Below, one piece after another: positions 35,461 to 44,707 of a stretch of 64,000 nucleotides of DNA (position 1 is the stretch's first letter; every line of letters starts with the position of its first letter). The position numbers and the translations under genes were made by a program. The DNA comes from Zhouia spongiae (GTDB taxonomy: Bacteria; Bacteroidota; Bacteroidia; Flavobacteriales; Flavobacteriaceae). The notes beneath the pieces are model-generated. The model saw nothing but the letters and a program-made list of their open reading frames with translations. It did no database searches and had not been told where the DNA came from. The DNA is taken from positions 2,034,804-2,098,803 of the forward strand of contig NZ_CP094326.1 of assembly GCF_022760175.1 (NCBI RefSeq), in the 5' to 3' direction.

Positions 35461-37557
35461 ATGAATAGTATAATAAAAGGGTGTATATACTTCATTTTGT
35501 CAATAAACGGGACTTTACTGGCACAAGAGAAATTCTTTGTGTCTAACAATGGAAGTGATTCTAATGAAGGGACGAAGAAGGCTCCTTACCAAACAATTAA
35601 CCGGGCTGTTAACGAAATCATTAATAACAGAAATAATGGTAACAAAGGAGAGGCAATTGTTTATTTAAGGGGAGGAAGCTATTACTTTGAAAAGTCTGTA
35701 AATATTTCTTCAGACCTTTCGAATATTACTATAGCAGCCTTTAATCATGAACAGGTTGTGTTTCATGGGGGAGTATCATTACCTGTGGATGTTGTAAAAG
35801 ATTATAAATTATCCGGGAATGCTAAAATGATTAGGGAAATCGATCTGGATAAGGAAGAAGTTCCGAATCTGGGAAATCTCAGGAAAGTTGGGTTTGCACG
35901 TCCCTATGGCCCTTCCTGGGCAGAGCTATTTATAAATAAGCGTCCGATGGAGCTGGCCAGATGGCCCAATTCTGGAATGATACCTCTAGGGGAGGTGATA
36001 GACGGTGGGGCTGTTCCACGGCAAAATGATTATAACAACCGGGGAGGGATTTTTCGTTATGATTCCCTGAGAATTAATAAATGGAAGGAAGAACACGATG
36101 CCTGGATAGCAGGTTATTTTATGTGGGGATATGCCGATGATATGGTAGGTATTAAGAACATCGATACAGTACACCAAACAATAACAACAAACAGCCCCAC
36201 ATTATATGGATTTGGAGATAAAAAGCCATGGCGTCAGTGGTATGGTGTTAACATCCTGAAGGAACTGGACGAGGAAGGAGAATATTATATAGACCGGAAA
36301 AATAAAAGGCTTTACTTTATATCCCAGAATCCTGTTAAGAATATAGAGGTTTCTCTTCTGGAAGAGCCTTTTATCCACTTGCAGCATGCAGAAAATGTCA
36401 GAATAGAAGGGATAACATTCGAATGTTCCCGGGGAATGGGAATAGCCATGGATCAAACCTACAGGGTGACGGTTGCTAATTGTGTGTTTAGGAATCTTGG
36501 AAGTATAGGAATAACAGTCGGTCAGGGTATAAAGCCATTTGAGAAGTATAGACATGAGGGGACAGGAACTCCTGCCTCTGGCATTGTAGGAAGCCTTCAG
36601 CAACATCTTTACGCAAATCCTGTTTTTAATAGGAAATCAGGTTCGAAGAATATAATCACAGGCTGTTCTTTTTACCAATTAGGCGCCGGAGGTGTATCAT
36701 TGGGCGGAGGCGATAGATTAACTTTAGAGGAAGGTCACAATGTAGTAGAGAATAGCGTATTTTATGACATCAACAGAATCGAAAAATCCTATCGTCCGGC
36801 AGTTCATCTCACAGGAGTGGGGAACCAGATCAGGCATTGCGAAATGTATAACCTGCCCAGTATGGCAATCTTAATGCACGGGAATGATCATTTAATTGAG
36901 TACAATTATATACATGATGTCTGTTTAGAGGTAGAAGATCAGGGAGCTGTTTATTATGGAAGGGATCCTTCGGAACGCGGTAATATAATCCGGTATAATT
37001 TTTTTAGGGATATTCCGGATCACTATAATACATGTGCTGTTTATCACGATGACGGAGCTTGTGGATTGCAGGTATTCTCCAATGTGTTTTTAAATGCCGG
37101 AAAATGGAATGCCCTTATTGGAGGCGGTTCAGACAATGTTTATATTAATAATATATTTATCGGGAGTATATATGGGATTCATATTGATAACAGGCTTCAG
37201 AACTGGTCTGAAAGCTTAATAGAAAAGAATGGTCTATTTGAAAAGCGTTTAAAAGAAGTTCATTACAAGAAGTCCCCATATAAAACAGCTTATCCCGAAA
37301 TTTTTGAATACTTCGATACTGACCCGGCCGTACCAAAACGTAATGTATTTCAGCAAAACAATTTTATAAATATTCAGAAAGATGTTATTGAAGGGGCTGA
37401 TGCGTGGATTCGTTTTGACTCAAGTAACCTGATAGAAGAAATGGATGTATTCATTAAAGACCGACAGGGGGATGATGCAGGTTTGAATAAAGAGATAAAA
37501 CAGCTTATAAAACTTAAAAAAATACCTTTAGACTCGATAAGATTCTTAAAATATTAG
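35461..37557 (+). CDS. secreted right-handed beta-helix carbohydrate-active protein (GH141/GH120-like)
   Basis: A 698-residue protein with signal peptide (TLLAQ). The N-terminus FVSNNGSDSNEGTKKAPYQT is the usual start of DUF1565-type beta-helix enzymes. There follow PMELARWPNSG, an inserted beta domain ending ELDEEGEYYIDRKNKRLYF, and parallel beta-helix rungs (NVRIEGITFECSRGMGI onward, with NYIHDVCLEVEDQGAVYYG). This architecture is shared by GH141 fucosidases/xylanases, GH120 and several unclassified families, so the activity is not settled. It is the last gene of the PUL, 107 bp after the aldolase gene. Confidence 0.65.
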   Translation: MNSIIKGCIYFILSINGTLLAQEKFFVSNNGSDSNEGTKKAPYQTINRAVNEIINNRNNGNKGEAIVYLRGGSYYFEKSVNISSDLSNITIAAFNHEQVVFHGGVSLPVDVVKDYKLSGNAKMIREIDLDKEEVPNLGNLRKVGFARPYGPSWAELFINKRPMELARWPNSGMIPLGEVIDGGAVPRQNDYNNRGGIFRYDSLRINKWKEEHDAWIAGYFMWGYADDMVGIKNIDTVHQTITTNSPTLYGFGDKKPWRQWYGVNILKELDEEGEYYIDRKNKRLYFISQNPVKNIEVSLLEEPFIHLQHAENVRIEGITFECSRGMGIAMDQTYRVTVANCVFRNLGSIGITVGQGIKPFEKYRHEGTGTPASGIVGSLQQHLYANPVFNRKSGSKNIITGCSFYQLGAGGVSLGGGDRLTLEEGHNVVENSVFYDINRIEKSYRPAVHLTGVGNQIRHCEMYNLPSMAILMHGNDHLIEYNYIHDVCLEVEDQGAVYYGRDPSERGNIIRYNFFRDIPDHYNTCAVYHDDGACGLQVFSNVFLNAGKWNALIGGGSDNVYINNIFIGSIYGIHIDNRLQNWSESLIEKNGLFEKRLKEVHYKKSPYKTAYPEIFEYFDTDPAVPKRNVFQQNNFINIQKDVIEGADAWIRFDSSNLIEEMDVFIKDRQGDDAGLNKEIKQLIKLKKIPLDSIRFLKY

Positions 37558-37586
37558 CCGGGTCTTTTCTTTATTCTTTTAATTGC

Positions 37587-37769
37587 TTTTACTCGATCAT
37601 CGAGATTTAAATGCTCCGATGCTTGCCCTTGTGAAATAGTCCTGACGGAAATTCATACTTGCGCCGAAATGTTTTGCCATGCGCCAGCTGGCTCCATCGC
37701 TAAAAAGGTCTGCCAGACCTTTTCTTTACGCTCGGCCCTCTCCTAGGCTTGCCCCGAGGTAGTTTTCTC
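37587..37769 (+). repeat. dispersed intergenic repeat, copy A
   Basis: Starts ttttactcgatcatcgagat and continues through gctccgatgcttgcccttgtg, catcgctaaaaaggtctgcc and ggcttgccccgaggtagttt. The same blocks, in the same order, recur in copies B, C and D of this window. It fills most of the 388-bp gap between the PUL and the leftward S15 gene; the rest of the gap shows no gene. Confidence 0.65.
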
Positions 37770-37945
37770 TAAAATTATAGGCTTAAAATAGTATCATGTA
37801 TGTTGTTCTTATTCATCGAGTTGATTGTTTTTGTATACACGGAGAATATAGGAGTAACACTTGACACATCGGTCAGAAATTCATGTCTTAAGCCGAATTC
37901 AGGCTAGTAGAGGTATCCTCACTGCTGTTATCAATTTTTTAGTTT

Positions 37946-39622
37946 TTAATCTTTCCATACAGGGACTTTAATAAAACTATCATTATGCCATTTGATCTGC
38001 AATGGCTTTCCCGCATCTTTGATGGTCTCGAAAGGAACCGGTTTTCCTGAACCGTAGTTGATGACTTCAAAAGGGTGTTTATTGATGTTAAGTAAAATTA
38101 CCAGACGGCTTCCCTTGCTAATTTTTTTACTTACAAATCGCGTATTACTGATGGGGATATTCTCCTTTTTACCCGGTTGCAGCAGTTGACGTTTGCTATT
38201 GTCTTTGGCATAACTGGCTCTGCCGACAAATCGGGTAAGGAAAAAATATTTTCCGTCAGGCATCTGCTCGTATATAGCCAATGAGATATCGATATCTTTT
38301 TTATTGATTGTAGCAAAGAGGTGTCCCGAAAATGAGCCATTTACCACAACATCTTTTTCTAAAGGCTCAGAGGTATAGATTAATCCGTTACTGGCGTCTA
38401 AAGTGTCAAAAATAATTTCCGGAGTGAAGTAGTTGTTTTGATTTTCCCTGTCCTTGAAATCTACCATTTGTTTTTCAAAACCCTTTCCGGGCTTACTTGT
38501 TGAGAGGTTTTTGTGATCCAGGAAAAAGGTTAATGTATCGTTGTTAATATCCCGCATGGTTGATACATGTCTCCATTCATTGGTGCCCATTACCTGATAG
38601 TTTATTTTGTTTTTCAGTAATTCAGGCTTAGGAGCTCCTTTTAGGATATAATCGAACCATTGATAAGCCAAGTCCACCATACTCACATTGGCAACGTCAT
38701 CAATTTCATATCCCATCAGGTTTTTTGCGGGATTCCGCTGTCCGCCCCAGTGATCATACGGCCCGATCACAATATAGTGGTCTGCTTTTTTATTATATTT
38801 ATTATGCAGTTTAAAATATTGGATGGCTCCAATCTGTGAACCGTCGTAATATCCGGTTGTCGATAATACAGGAATGTTTATGTCGCCGTATTCTTTAGCC
38901 GTTGGAACCATTGATTGCCAATAAGTATCATAAGCAGGGTGTTGCAGCCATTTTTGAAATATGGCGTTTTTATAACCTAACAGGCTATCCATGTCCTTAA
39001 AGGCGATTCCGTTTTCGAACCATTCAAATGGGAGGCTTCGTCTGATAGGCTTTCGTTTATAAATATTATCATGCGACCAATACAATCCTAAATTCATTTG
39101 TACATTATTTTCCATCGGAACATCAAAACCAGGCATAACAGCAACCTGGGGAACAATGGTTTTTAATGCGGGATGAACGTTTTTTACTGCAGACCATTGC
39201 GAAAACCCGGTATAGCTTCCTCCGTACATACCAACATCTCCGTTACACCAGGGTTGTTTGCTAATCCATGCTATAATATCATAAATATCCGTAGCTTCAT
39301 GTTCATAGGGAGCGTAGTGTTTTAAATCGGTTTTTATTCCTCGGGCATACGCAAGAACTCCAACATAACCGCGATCTGCTGAAATCTTGGCAAAATAATT
39401 ATCGGTTTTACCTTGATAATATGTGGTATAAAACAAAATAGCCGGCAATGGAATAGTATCGTTTTTTTTCTGGACAATCACTGCGGCTATATCTACTCCG
39501 CTTCGGGTAGGAATACTAACACTATCCCTGATAATGTAGAGACTATCATTTTTTGTTGACTGTTGGGCTGATATACCAGCATGGGTCATTAAGATAAAAA
39601 GAGTATAAAATAAACACTTCAT
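37946..39622 (-). CDS. secreted CocE/NonD (S15-type) alpha/beta hydrolase
   Basis: A 558-residue exported hydrolase; signal peptide ends near GISAQ. Peptidase S15/CocE layout: VSIPTRSGVDIAAVI, then YARGIKTD, then YGGSYTGFSQW with nucleophile Ser136, then GPYDHWGGQ, where the catalytic His is expected, and a C-terminal jelly-roll domain (DISLAIYEQMPDGKYFF). Family members are X-Pro dipeptidyl peptidases, glutaryl-acylases or cocaine esterases, so the substrate is open. It starts 43 bp after the WD40-like gene on the same strand, so it belongs to the leftward operon and not to the PUL. Confidence 0.9.
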   Translation of the reverse strand: MKCLFYTLFILMTHAGISAQQSTKNDSLYIIRDSVSIPTRSGVDIAAVIVQKKNDTIPLPAILFYTTYYQGKTDNYFAKISADRGYVGVLAYARGIKTDLKHYAPYEHEATDIYDIIAWISKQPWCNGDVGMYGGSYTGFSQWSAVKNVHPALKTIVPQVAVMPGFDVPMENNVQMNLGLYWSHDNIYKRKPIRRSLPFEWFENGIAFKDMDSLLGYKNAIFQKWLQHPAYDTYWQSMVPTAKEYGDINIPVLSTTGYYDGSQIGAIQYFKLHNKYNKKADHYIVIGPYDHWGGQRNPAKNLMGYEIDDVANVSMVDLAYQWFDYILKGAPKPELLKNKINYQVMGTNEWRHVSTMRDINNDTLTFFLDHKNLSTSKPGKGFEKQMVDFKDRENQNNYFTPEIIFDTLDASNGLIYTSEPLEKDVVVNGSFSGHLFATINKKDIDISLAIYEQMPDGKYFFLTRFVGRASYAKDNSKRQLLQPGKKENIPISNTRFVSKKISKGSRLVILLNINKHPFEVINYGSGKPVPFETIKDAGKPLQIKWHNDSFIKVPVWKD

Positions 39623-39665
39623 ATTTCTTTAAGGCTAGATGTCTTATATTATAAGATTGACGATA

Positions 39666-40700
39666 TTATTCGTTTTTTTGTATTTGCCAAAACCTTATAC
39701 CACCCTTCAAATCGATTGAAACCAATTGATTCTTGTCGTCTGAGAGCTTTATTTTGTTAACGGTAGCCTTATGGCCTGTTAGCGAATTAAGCAGTTTGCC
39801 TGAATCTTTGCCCCATACCCTTATAGAACGGTCTATACTTGAGGTAAAGATCTCATCTTTTCCAAATATGGCAGAAGTAAGCGGCAAGTGATAACCAGGT
39901 TCTTCCAGGTATCCATTTTTTATTGTGATGCCCCGTTTTTTATATTTATCAATACTAGCCTGGCTAAAATTATCCAAGGGGCGTAACCACCCCGGGTGTT
40001 GCAGTGTAAATTTTATAGTAGCTGCCGGTATGTTATATAGCGATAAAGTATTACGATCTATATTCAGAATGTTTCCATCTGCATCGATATCCTCAAAATC
40101 ATTAAACTTTATTGCAACTTCTTTGATGGTGGTGCTGTTTGTTAAATTCCAATAGATCACCTTGCCTTTGGCGACTAGTTGAATTACATTGTTTTCTATA
40201 CTTTTAATAGCGCCTTTTGGCATTGACTCGTAGAGGTTTACCGGCTTGTAATTTTCATTTACGGTCCATACAAATCGATTTCCTTTTTGATCGCTGGCAA
40301 AGAGATATTCGAAATTTTTGGAATATCCCATTTTTAAACACCAACTTTCTTTTACCGGTAGTTTATGTAGTTCTTTTCCATTTTTAGCATCAATGACAAC
40401 GATACCCGATTGCATAGTACTCAGTGCAACCTGTTTCTGAACCGGGTTGTAACGTACCACATAAATTTCATCATTTAATTGAGTGAGTACATTTTCCTGT
40501 TCTTGATTTTTAAAGCGATAAACTACCCGTCCGCTATAGGTGGTAACCAAAACAGTATCTTTGTTACCGGCATAGGTTACATCAGTATAAGATACAGCGT
40601 TATTTCCTGTTAGTTTATCTGTAAACATACCTTCAAGTGATGGAGCATTATTACACGACACAACGATTAAAAGATAAATGCCAAATAGACTACTTTTCAT
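39666..40700 (-). CDS. WD40-like beta-propeller lipoprotein
   Basis: A 344-residue exported protein. The N-terminus MKSSLFGIYLLIVVSC gives lipobox Cys16. The body is a series of WD40-like blades; the clearest are SSIDRSIRVWGKDSGKLLN followed by LTGHKATVNKIKLSDD, and the C-terminal DLKGGIRFWQI. Probably a seven-bladed scaffold at the outer membrane; no catalytic motif is visible. It overlaps the preceding gene by 11 bp, indicating translational coupling. Confidence 0.8.
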   Translation of the reverse strand: MKSSLFGIYLLIVVSCNNAPSLEGMFTDKLTGNNAVSYTDVTYAGNKDTVLVTTYSGRVVYRFKNQEQENVLTQLNDEIYVVRYNPVQKQVALSTMQSGIVVIDAKNGKELHKLPVKESWCLKMGYSKNFEYLFASDQKGNRFVWTVNENYKPVNLYESMPKGAIKSIENNVIQLVAKGKVIYWNLTNSTTIKEVAIKFNDFEDIDADGNILNIDRNTLSLYNIPAATIKFTLQHPGWLRPLDNFSQASIDKYKKRGITIKNGYLEEPGYHLPLTSAIFGKDEIFTSSIDRSIRVWGKDSGKLLNSLTGHKATVNKIKLSDDKNQLVSIDLKGGIRFWQIQKNE

Positions 40701-41181
40701 CTTCGTAAAGTTTTATTTGTTGATTCCCCTTTGTTAGTTTTATATACCCGTCGTCTTTTGCTGTTTTGAGCTGTATAGCGTTCTTTCCATCCCACATTGC
40801 CATGTATGCTGAGCCCTGAGGTTCACATAACATTAGAAGATGCTGCCCTATTTTAGAATCTAATGTCAGGAAAGCATTTCCATAATCGTCATCAGTGACA
40901 TACCCGCCTCTTTCCTGTCCTTCGTGGTCATACAGCATCACCCCGGATACAGAGTTGCCTCTGGTGTCTTTTCTATATCCTTTTGCAGTTTGGGCAGGTG
41001 GCAGATGAGATCCTATAATAACTCGTTCTATTCCTAAAGAATCAACGACAACAACACCTTTTACCTTAAGTATTTTGTTGGAAAAATCGGTGCTGTCTTT
41101 TTGGGTTGTAAATGAGTATAAATAGAAACAAAAAATAAACAAATTGGCAAAACCGAGTGTGTATAATAGTTTTGTTTTCAT
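40690..41181 (-). CDS. membrane-anchored hypothetical protein
   Basis: A 163-residue protein with an N-terminal membrane segment (about residues 8-24) and an exported domain containing VVVDSLGIERVIIGSHLPP, SGVMLYDHEGQERGGYVTD and ITLTL-like beta strands. The recurring D-x-x-G-x-x-R-x-x-x-G pattern suggests a small beta-rich fold. I do not recognise a named family. Its end overlaps the WD40-like gene by 11 bp. Confidence 0.7.
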   Translation of the reverse strand: MKTKLLYTLGFANLFIFCFYLYSFTTQKDSTDFSNKILKVKGVVVVDSLGIERVIIGSHLPPAQTAKGYRKDTRGNSVSGVMLYDHEGQERGGYVTDDDYGNAFLTLDSKIGQHLLMLCEPQGSAYMAMWDGKNAIQLKTAKDDGYIKLTKGNQQIKLYEDEK

Positions 41182-41226
41182 TATTAATTTTGGTTTTTAA
41201 AAATAAGAACTGGAATCTCTCGAATA

Positions 41227-42159
41227 TTATCCTCCAAACATGATGCCCATAAGTTTAGTAGCTATTTGTTCAAGATCTGTTTTGGCATTGTAAACCGGCT
41301 CTGTTTTAACAATACTTAAATCTGAATCACTAACAGCCCCTGGCGAAACTGTTTTAAACTCATAAACCAAGGCAGCATCTTTACTCTCGTTAATAACCGG
41401 AAATAAGTCAATTTTCATAATGCCGTGTTCTTCTTCCAGGTAATAAGGATGTATGAAATTTAGTGATTTGGGCATTTGTTCAGATGTCCACACCTCCAAT
41501 TTTTCAATGCTCATAGGCGATGTTACCTTTAATTTATAGATGCTTTTTTTGCATTTGTAACCAGCAATAACCTTTATTTCGTTTGTTTCCTGCCTGTCAT
41601 AAGCGTCTGAGTCAATTTTTGTCTGAAACTGACCTTCCCCGAAAAAGTCTTCATCATAGTTTAAAGTGATGGCATTGGATCGATTGGTTTGAGAAGCCAT
41701 ATAAACTGTTCCCGTACTGGATTTTACATTTAAAGTGTTTTCGAGATGATAGGTGAGTCCGTCGCATTTGGCGGTTACCATGTTTTCTTTAACAAAAACC
41801 GTATTTTTCAATAATGGCGCCATCATGATCTGTAATGCAATGATAGGGTTGCCTTTCATTGTTTTGTTGATACGGTCTTTTTTTTCCTGACTAAGTGAAG
41901 CCATCATAGATTCCATTTGTTGTTCAATAGAACCTTTTGACAGATCCGTTTTTTTAAGCAAGTCGCTTAAATCATTTCCGGGAAAATAGATGTCAATATC
42001 AATGGTACCCTCAGTAAAATTTTCTGTAGTATGTCTGTTCGTATTCTGGATATTAAAACCGGAAGACTGAGCTATTACATTTGTTGTGGATTTATCTTGT
42101 TTTTGTTTGCAAGAAACTATCGCAACATTCAAGATGAGTAAAAAGATAATATTTTTCAT
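41227..42159 (-). CDS. exported lipoprotein, DUF4412-like
   Basis: A 310-residue protein with signal peptide and lipobox Cys17 (LNVAIVSCKQKQ). The middle has a Met-rich helical stretch and the C-terminal half a beta domain with VIAGYKCKKSIYKLKV and LEVWTSEQMPKS. The 'I-A-G-Y-K-C-K-K' pattern is typical of DUF4412 and GLPGLI-type exported proteins of unknown role; the assignment is tentative. Third from the end of the leftward operon. Confidence 0.65.
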   Translation of the reverse strand: MKNIIFLLILNVAIVSCKQKQDKSTTNVIAQSSGFNIQNTNRHTTENFTEGTIDIDIYFPGNDLSDLLKKTDLSKGSIEQQMESMMASLSQEKKDRINKTMKGNPIIALQIMMAPLLKNTVFVKENMVTAKCDGLTYHLENTLNVKSSTGTVYMASQTNRSNAITLNYDEDFFGEGQFQTKIDSDAYDRQETNEIKVIAGYKCKKSIYKLKVTSPMSIEKLEVWTSEQMPKSLNFIHPYYLEEEHGIMKIDLFPVINESKDAALVYEFKTVSPGAVSDSDLSIVKTEPVYNAKTDLEQIATKLMGIMFGG

Positions 42160-42199
42160 GTTTTTTAAAATTTAGAACTAATCCTGCATTGGAAGCTTT

Positions 42200-42931
42200 T
42201 TATTTAAATCGGTTACTCAGATATGTATTCAGGTCTTCAGCATATCTGTTAAAAAAGTCCTCTATCAAAGCTTTATTGACAGGGTTTATCACATTTCCTT
42301 CCGGATCAAATATACTGTCGGGATAAGCCTCTTTGAGTGAACGTTTTTTGCGCTTTGTTCTTGACCCTAGTAAAAGTTTTGAAGCAGCAGAACCCGATGA
42401 CAAATATGTTTTATCGGCAGGTTGTACATATTTGTATTCGTTGAAGGGAATGTCAGAATCTGAAGCCACATTATCATCCATGGTAATCCTAAGCACAGCA
42501 TCATTTAATGAAGCGAATATTTCGCTGGTACTCACATCGAGTTTTACGGTCCCGTCTTCTTCGGGAATAACATACATATAAATCAAACCGGTAAGGTCTG
42601 CAAAGCATTGTTCTTTGCTCCCAATGGTTGCAAAATCTCTATATATGATAAGATGCTCATTTGTATGTTTTGGTTTTACAACCATACCCGGACGTTCTTT
42701 GAGGTAATCCATAATGGCCTCGTGAAGCTCTTTTTTACCGATACCTTTAAAATACAGAGTTGCATAGGGCTGGTTACTAAGTGGCTTTATACGGCCATAA
42801 TAGACGTATCCTCGATTATCGTATGGATGGGTACTTTTTTTAGCTACTATTTCAAAATATTGTTCCTGTGAATAAATTGAGGTTATTGACAGGAGAAAAA
42901 GCAGCACTATAATATATTTTTGTTTTCTCAT
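42200..42931 (-). CDS. exported hypothetical protein (DUF4468-like)
   Basis: A 243-residue protein with signal peptide (SITSIYSQ). The N-terminal part contains YATLYFKGIGKKELHEAI and a YRDFATIG segment, like the DUF4468 beta domain; the C-terminal 60 residues are basic and helical (SRTKRKKRSLKEAYPDS, NRYAEDLNTYLSNRF). No catalytic motif. The start codon overlaps the stop of the preceding gene by 4 bp, indicating coupling. Confidence 0.65.
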   Translation of the reverse strand: MRKQKYIIVLLFLLSITSIYSQEQYFEIVAKKSTHPYDNRGYVYYGRIKPLSNQPYATLYFKGIGKKELHEAIMDYLKERPGMVVKPKHTNEHLIIYRDFATIGSKEQCFADLTGLIYMYVIPEEDGTVKLDVSTSEIFASLNDAVLRITMDDNVASDSDIPFNEYKYVQPADKTYLSSGSAASKLLLGSRTKRKKRSLKEAYPDSIFDPEGNVINPVNKALIEDFFNRYAEDLNTYLSNRFK

Positions 42932-43413
42932 CTTTTATTTTCGGTATAAGAATTGTCGTATTTTATTTCTTTGATTATACCGTTAGAATCGGCATATACG
43001 CCAATGGTTTCAAAATAAGAACTGGACCAGCGGGTGTCTTCCGATTTTTTTTCTGCCACCACGTTTCCAAACCCGTTTGTAACAATATAGCCGGGTGTAT
43101 AGGTGCCACCGGAGTTAAAAGAAGCTTTTTCGTATACGGCTATCTTACCATCAGCACCGTCACTTACTATTCTGGAAGGTGGCCCCCAGGTGGAGATCAA
43201 ATCAGATAATTTAGAACCGATCCATGTCCCCCTGTTAAAAGCGGCTCTTTTGCTTTCTGCATAAGCTTTATCACTTTTGTATCGTTCTTCTAATGCGAAC
43301 TTCAGTGCCTTTTCATCTGCCTTTTTTTGTGCAAAAGCGGATGTTCCAAGCACTAAAAAAAGAGTAATAAAAGCAATTTTATAGCGATTATGTTTTTTAT
43401 TCATGTTTTTCAT
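42928..43413 (-). CDS. exported hypothetical protein with BamE/SmpA-like segment
   Basis: A 161-residue protein with signal peptide (GTSAFAQ). IGSKLSDLISTWGPPSRIV recalls the SmpA/BamE 'G-x-x-x-x-x-L-x-x-x-x-G-x-P' helix-turn found in small outer-membrane lipoproteins, but there is no lipobox and the rest does not match. Function unknown. It lies 22 bp downstream of the OmpA-like gene and overlaps the next gene by 4 bp. Confidence 0.65.
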   Translation of the reverse strand: MKNMNKKHNRYKIAFITLFLVLGTSAFAQKKADEKALKFALEERYKSDKAYAESKRAAFNRGTWIGSKLSDLISTWGPPSRIVSDGADGKIAVYEKASFNSGGTYTPGYIVTNGFGNVVAEKKSEDTRWSSSYFETIGVYADSNGIIKEIKYDNSYTENKR

Positions 43414-43435
43414 TTTAAATATAAAAAAGAAGCAC

Positions 43436-44476
43436 TCAAAGTTTGATCAGTTCGACTCTCCTGTTTTTTGCCCTTCCTTCTTCGGTAGTGTTTTCAGTTA
43501 TGGGATTCTGCGCGCCGAAACCTTTTGACGAGAGTCTCGAAGGGTCAATACCCAAACCGGTCAGGGCATTGAGTACCGTTAGTGCCCTTGCTTCCGAGAG
43601 TTGCTGGTTATGTGCATCATTTCCCGAATTATCTGTGTACCCGTGTATGGCAACATTCATGGACTCGTTGTCCTCAAGCGCCTTGGCGATTTCAGCTACA
43701 GCATCTTTGCCTTTAGCTTGCAGGGTCGATTTATCGAGGTCAAAATTGATGTATAAAATGGCCTTTCCGGTATTTTCCAGATCTTTCAGAATCTTATCCG
43801 ATTTAAGGATTGTAATCGTCTGTTTAAAAGGTTCTTTTTGAAGGATGTTCAGGCCACCTCCTGCGGAGTCGCCCGTAAATTGTATATAAACATCACCACC
43901 ATCGGCTTGCCTGATGACATAAACCTTGATCTTTTGCCCCATATAGCCAATAGAACCGTCTTCACCCAGGTATTCGGCATTGTCATGGTATTTTTCATAT
44001 TCTTCATAGGTTATTTCCCCGTCGAATATTTTAACCCCGCCAACCTCTTTTATGACTTCTTCGTAACTTTTTATAAAATAAGGCAACGACCATTCATCGC
44101 CAGAATTATCATCGTCAGTAACATTGGTTTTCCATACCTTTCCTTCTATTGGGGTCATGATACCATCTATAGGGAAATACAACCTGTCAAATTTTCTTTG
44201 TATGGGTTTGTTAAGTGCTGTCAATCCTTCGGGAAAGCTAAAGAAAGGGAACTCTCCAAGGTCGGCTTCAGAAACCGGAATGTCTTCTATATTGAATTTT
44301 TGCTCCCGGCCATTCTCATTAGATTCCTCAACGATATCGGAAGAAGAGTTTGTGTTATCGGTGTTTTGTATTTCGGTGGCAGCAGGAGCTTTAATAACAT
44401 CATCCTTTTTTTCGGTATTGTTTTTACAAGCCAATACGAATGACAGGACTAATAAGGAGGTAAACAGTTTTTTCAT
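43436..44476 (-). CDS. OmpA-family peptidoglycan-binding lipoprotein
   Basis: A 346-residue lipoprotein (MKKLFTSLLVLSFVLAC, Cys17). An acidic linker and an uncharacterised domain (residues 60-225) precede a C-terminal OmpA/MotB domain: LYINFDLDKSTLQAKGKDA, AIHGYTDNSGNDAHNQQLSE, ARALTVLNALTGLGID and GRAKNRRVELI, with the Asp and Arg that hold diaminopimelate. It should link the outer membrane to peptidoglycan. First gene of a seven-gene leftward operon (43436 down to 37946). Confidence 0.92.
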   Translation of the reverse strand: MKKLFTSLLVLSFVLACKNNTEKKDDVIKAPAATEIQNTDNTNSSSDIVEESNENGREQKFNIEDIPVSEADLGEFPFFSFPEGLTALNKPIQRKFDRLYFPIDGIMTPIEGKVWKTNVTDDDNSGDEWSLPYFIKSYEEVIKEVGGVKIFDGEITYEEYEKYHDNAEYLGEDGSIGYMGQKIKVYVIRQADGGDVYIQFTGDSAGGGLNILQKEPFKQTITILKSDKILKDLENTGKAILYINFDLDKSTLQAKGKDAVAEIAKALEDNESMNVAIHGYTDNSGNDAHNQQLSEARALTVLNALTGLGIDPSRLSSKGFGAQNPITENTTEEGRAKNRRVELIKL

Positions 44477-44505
44477 TTTAATTGAATGTTTCGATTTTAA
44501 TAAAT

Positions 44506-44513
44506 CAAATATA
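44506..44513 (-). promoter_or_regulatory. -7 element of the OmpA-lipoprotein operon
   Basis: On the minus strand the sequence reads TATATTTG, an exact TAnnTTTG match, 29 bp before the ATG of the OmpA-like gene. The C10 tract lies 153 bp further upstream. Confidence 0.5.
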
Positions 44514-44666
44514 ATTAAAGTTATGTAATATAATACGTTGCTTTTTAGTGAGTTATTTTTTTAATTGATATTAGTGTTTATATGTTTTCAGATTTAAAAA
44601 AACATGGTCGACATTGACATTGAAAAGGGTACTAAAAAAGAGGTTTTTAATATCCTTTTTAATAGT

Positions 44667-44676
44667 CCCCCCCCCC
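44667..44676. repeat. C10 homopolymer tract
   Basis: Ten consecutive C in an otherwise AT-rich gap between two leftward lipoprotein genes. Such tracts are prone to slippage. It lies just beyond the stop of the 44708-45145 gene and about 190 bp upstream of the OmpA-like gene. Confidence 0.8.
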
Positions 44677-44707
44677 TTAAACAACCGGTTTAATCCCCGG
44701 GAAATAA

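Noticed and set aside
12819-37557. Agar, porphyran or carrageenan as the PUL substrate
   Set aside because: No sulfatase, GH16, GH86, GH50 or anhydrogalactose pathway gene is present, although L-galactose alone would fit.
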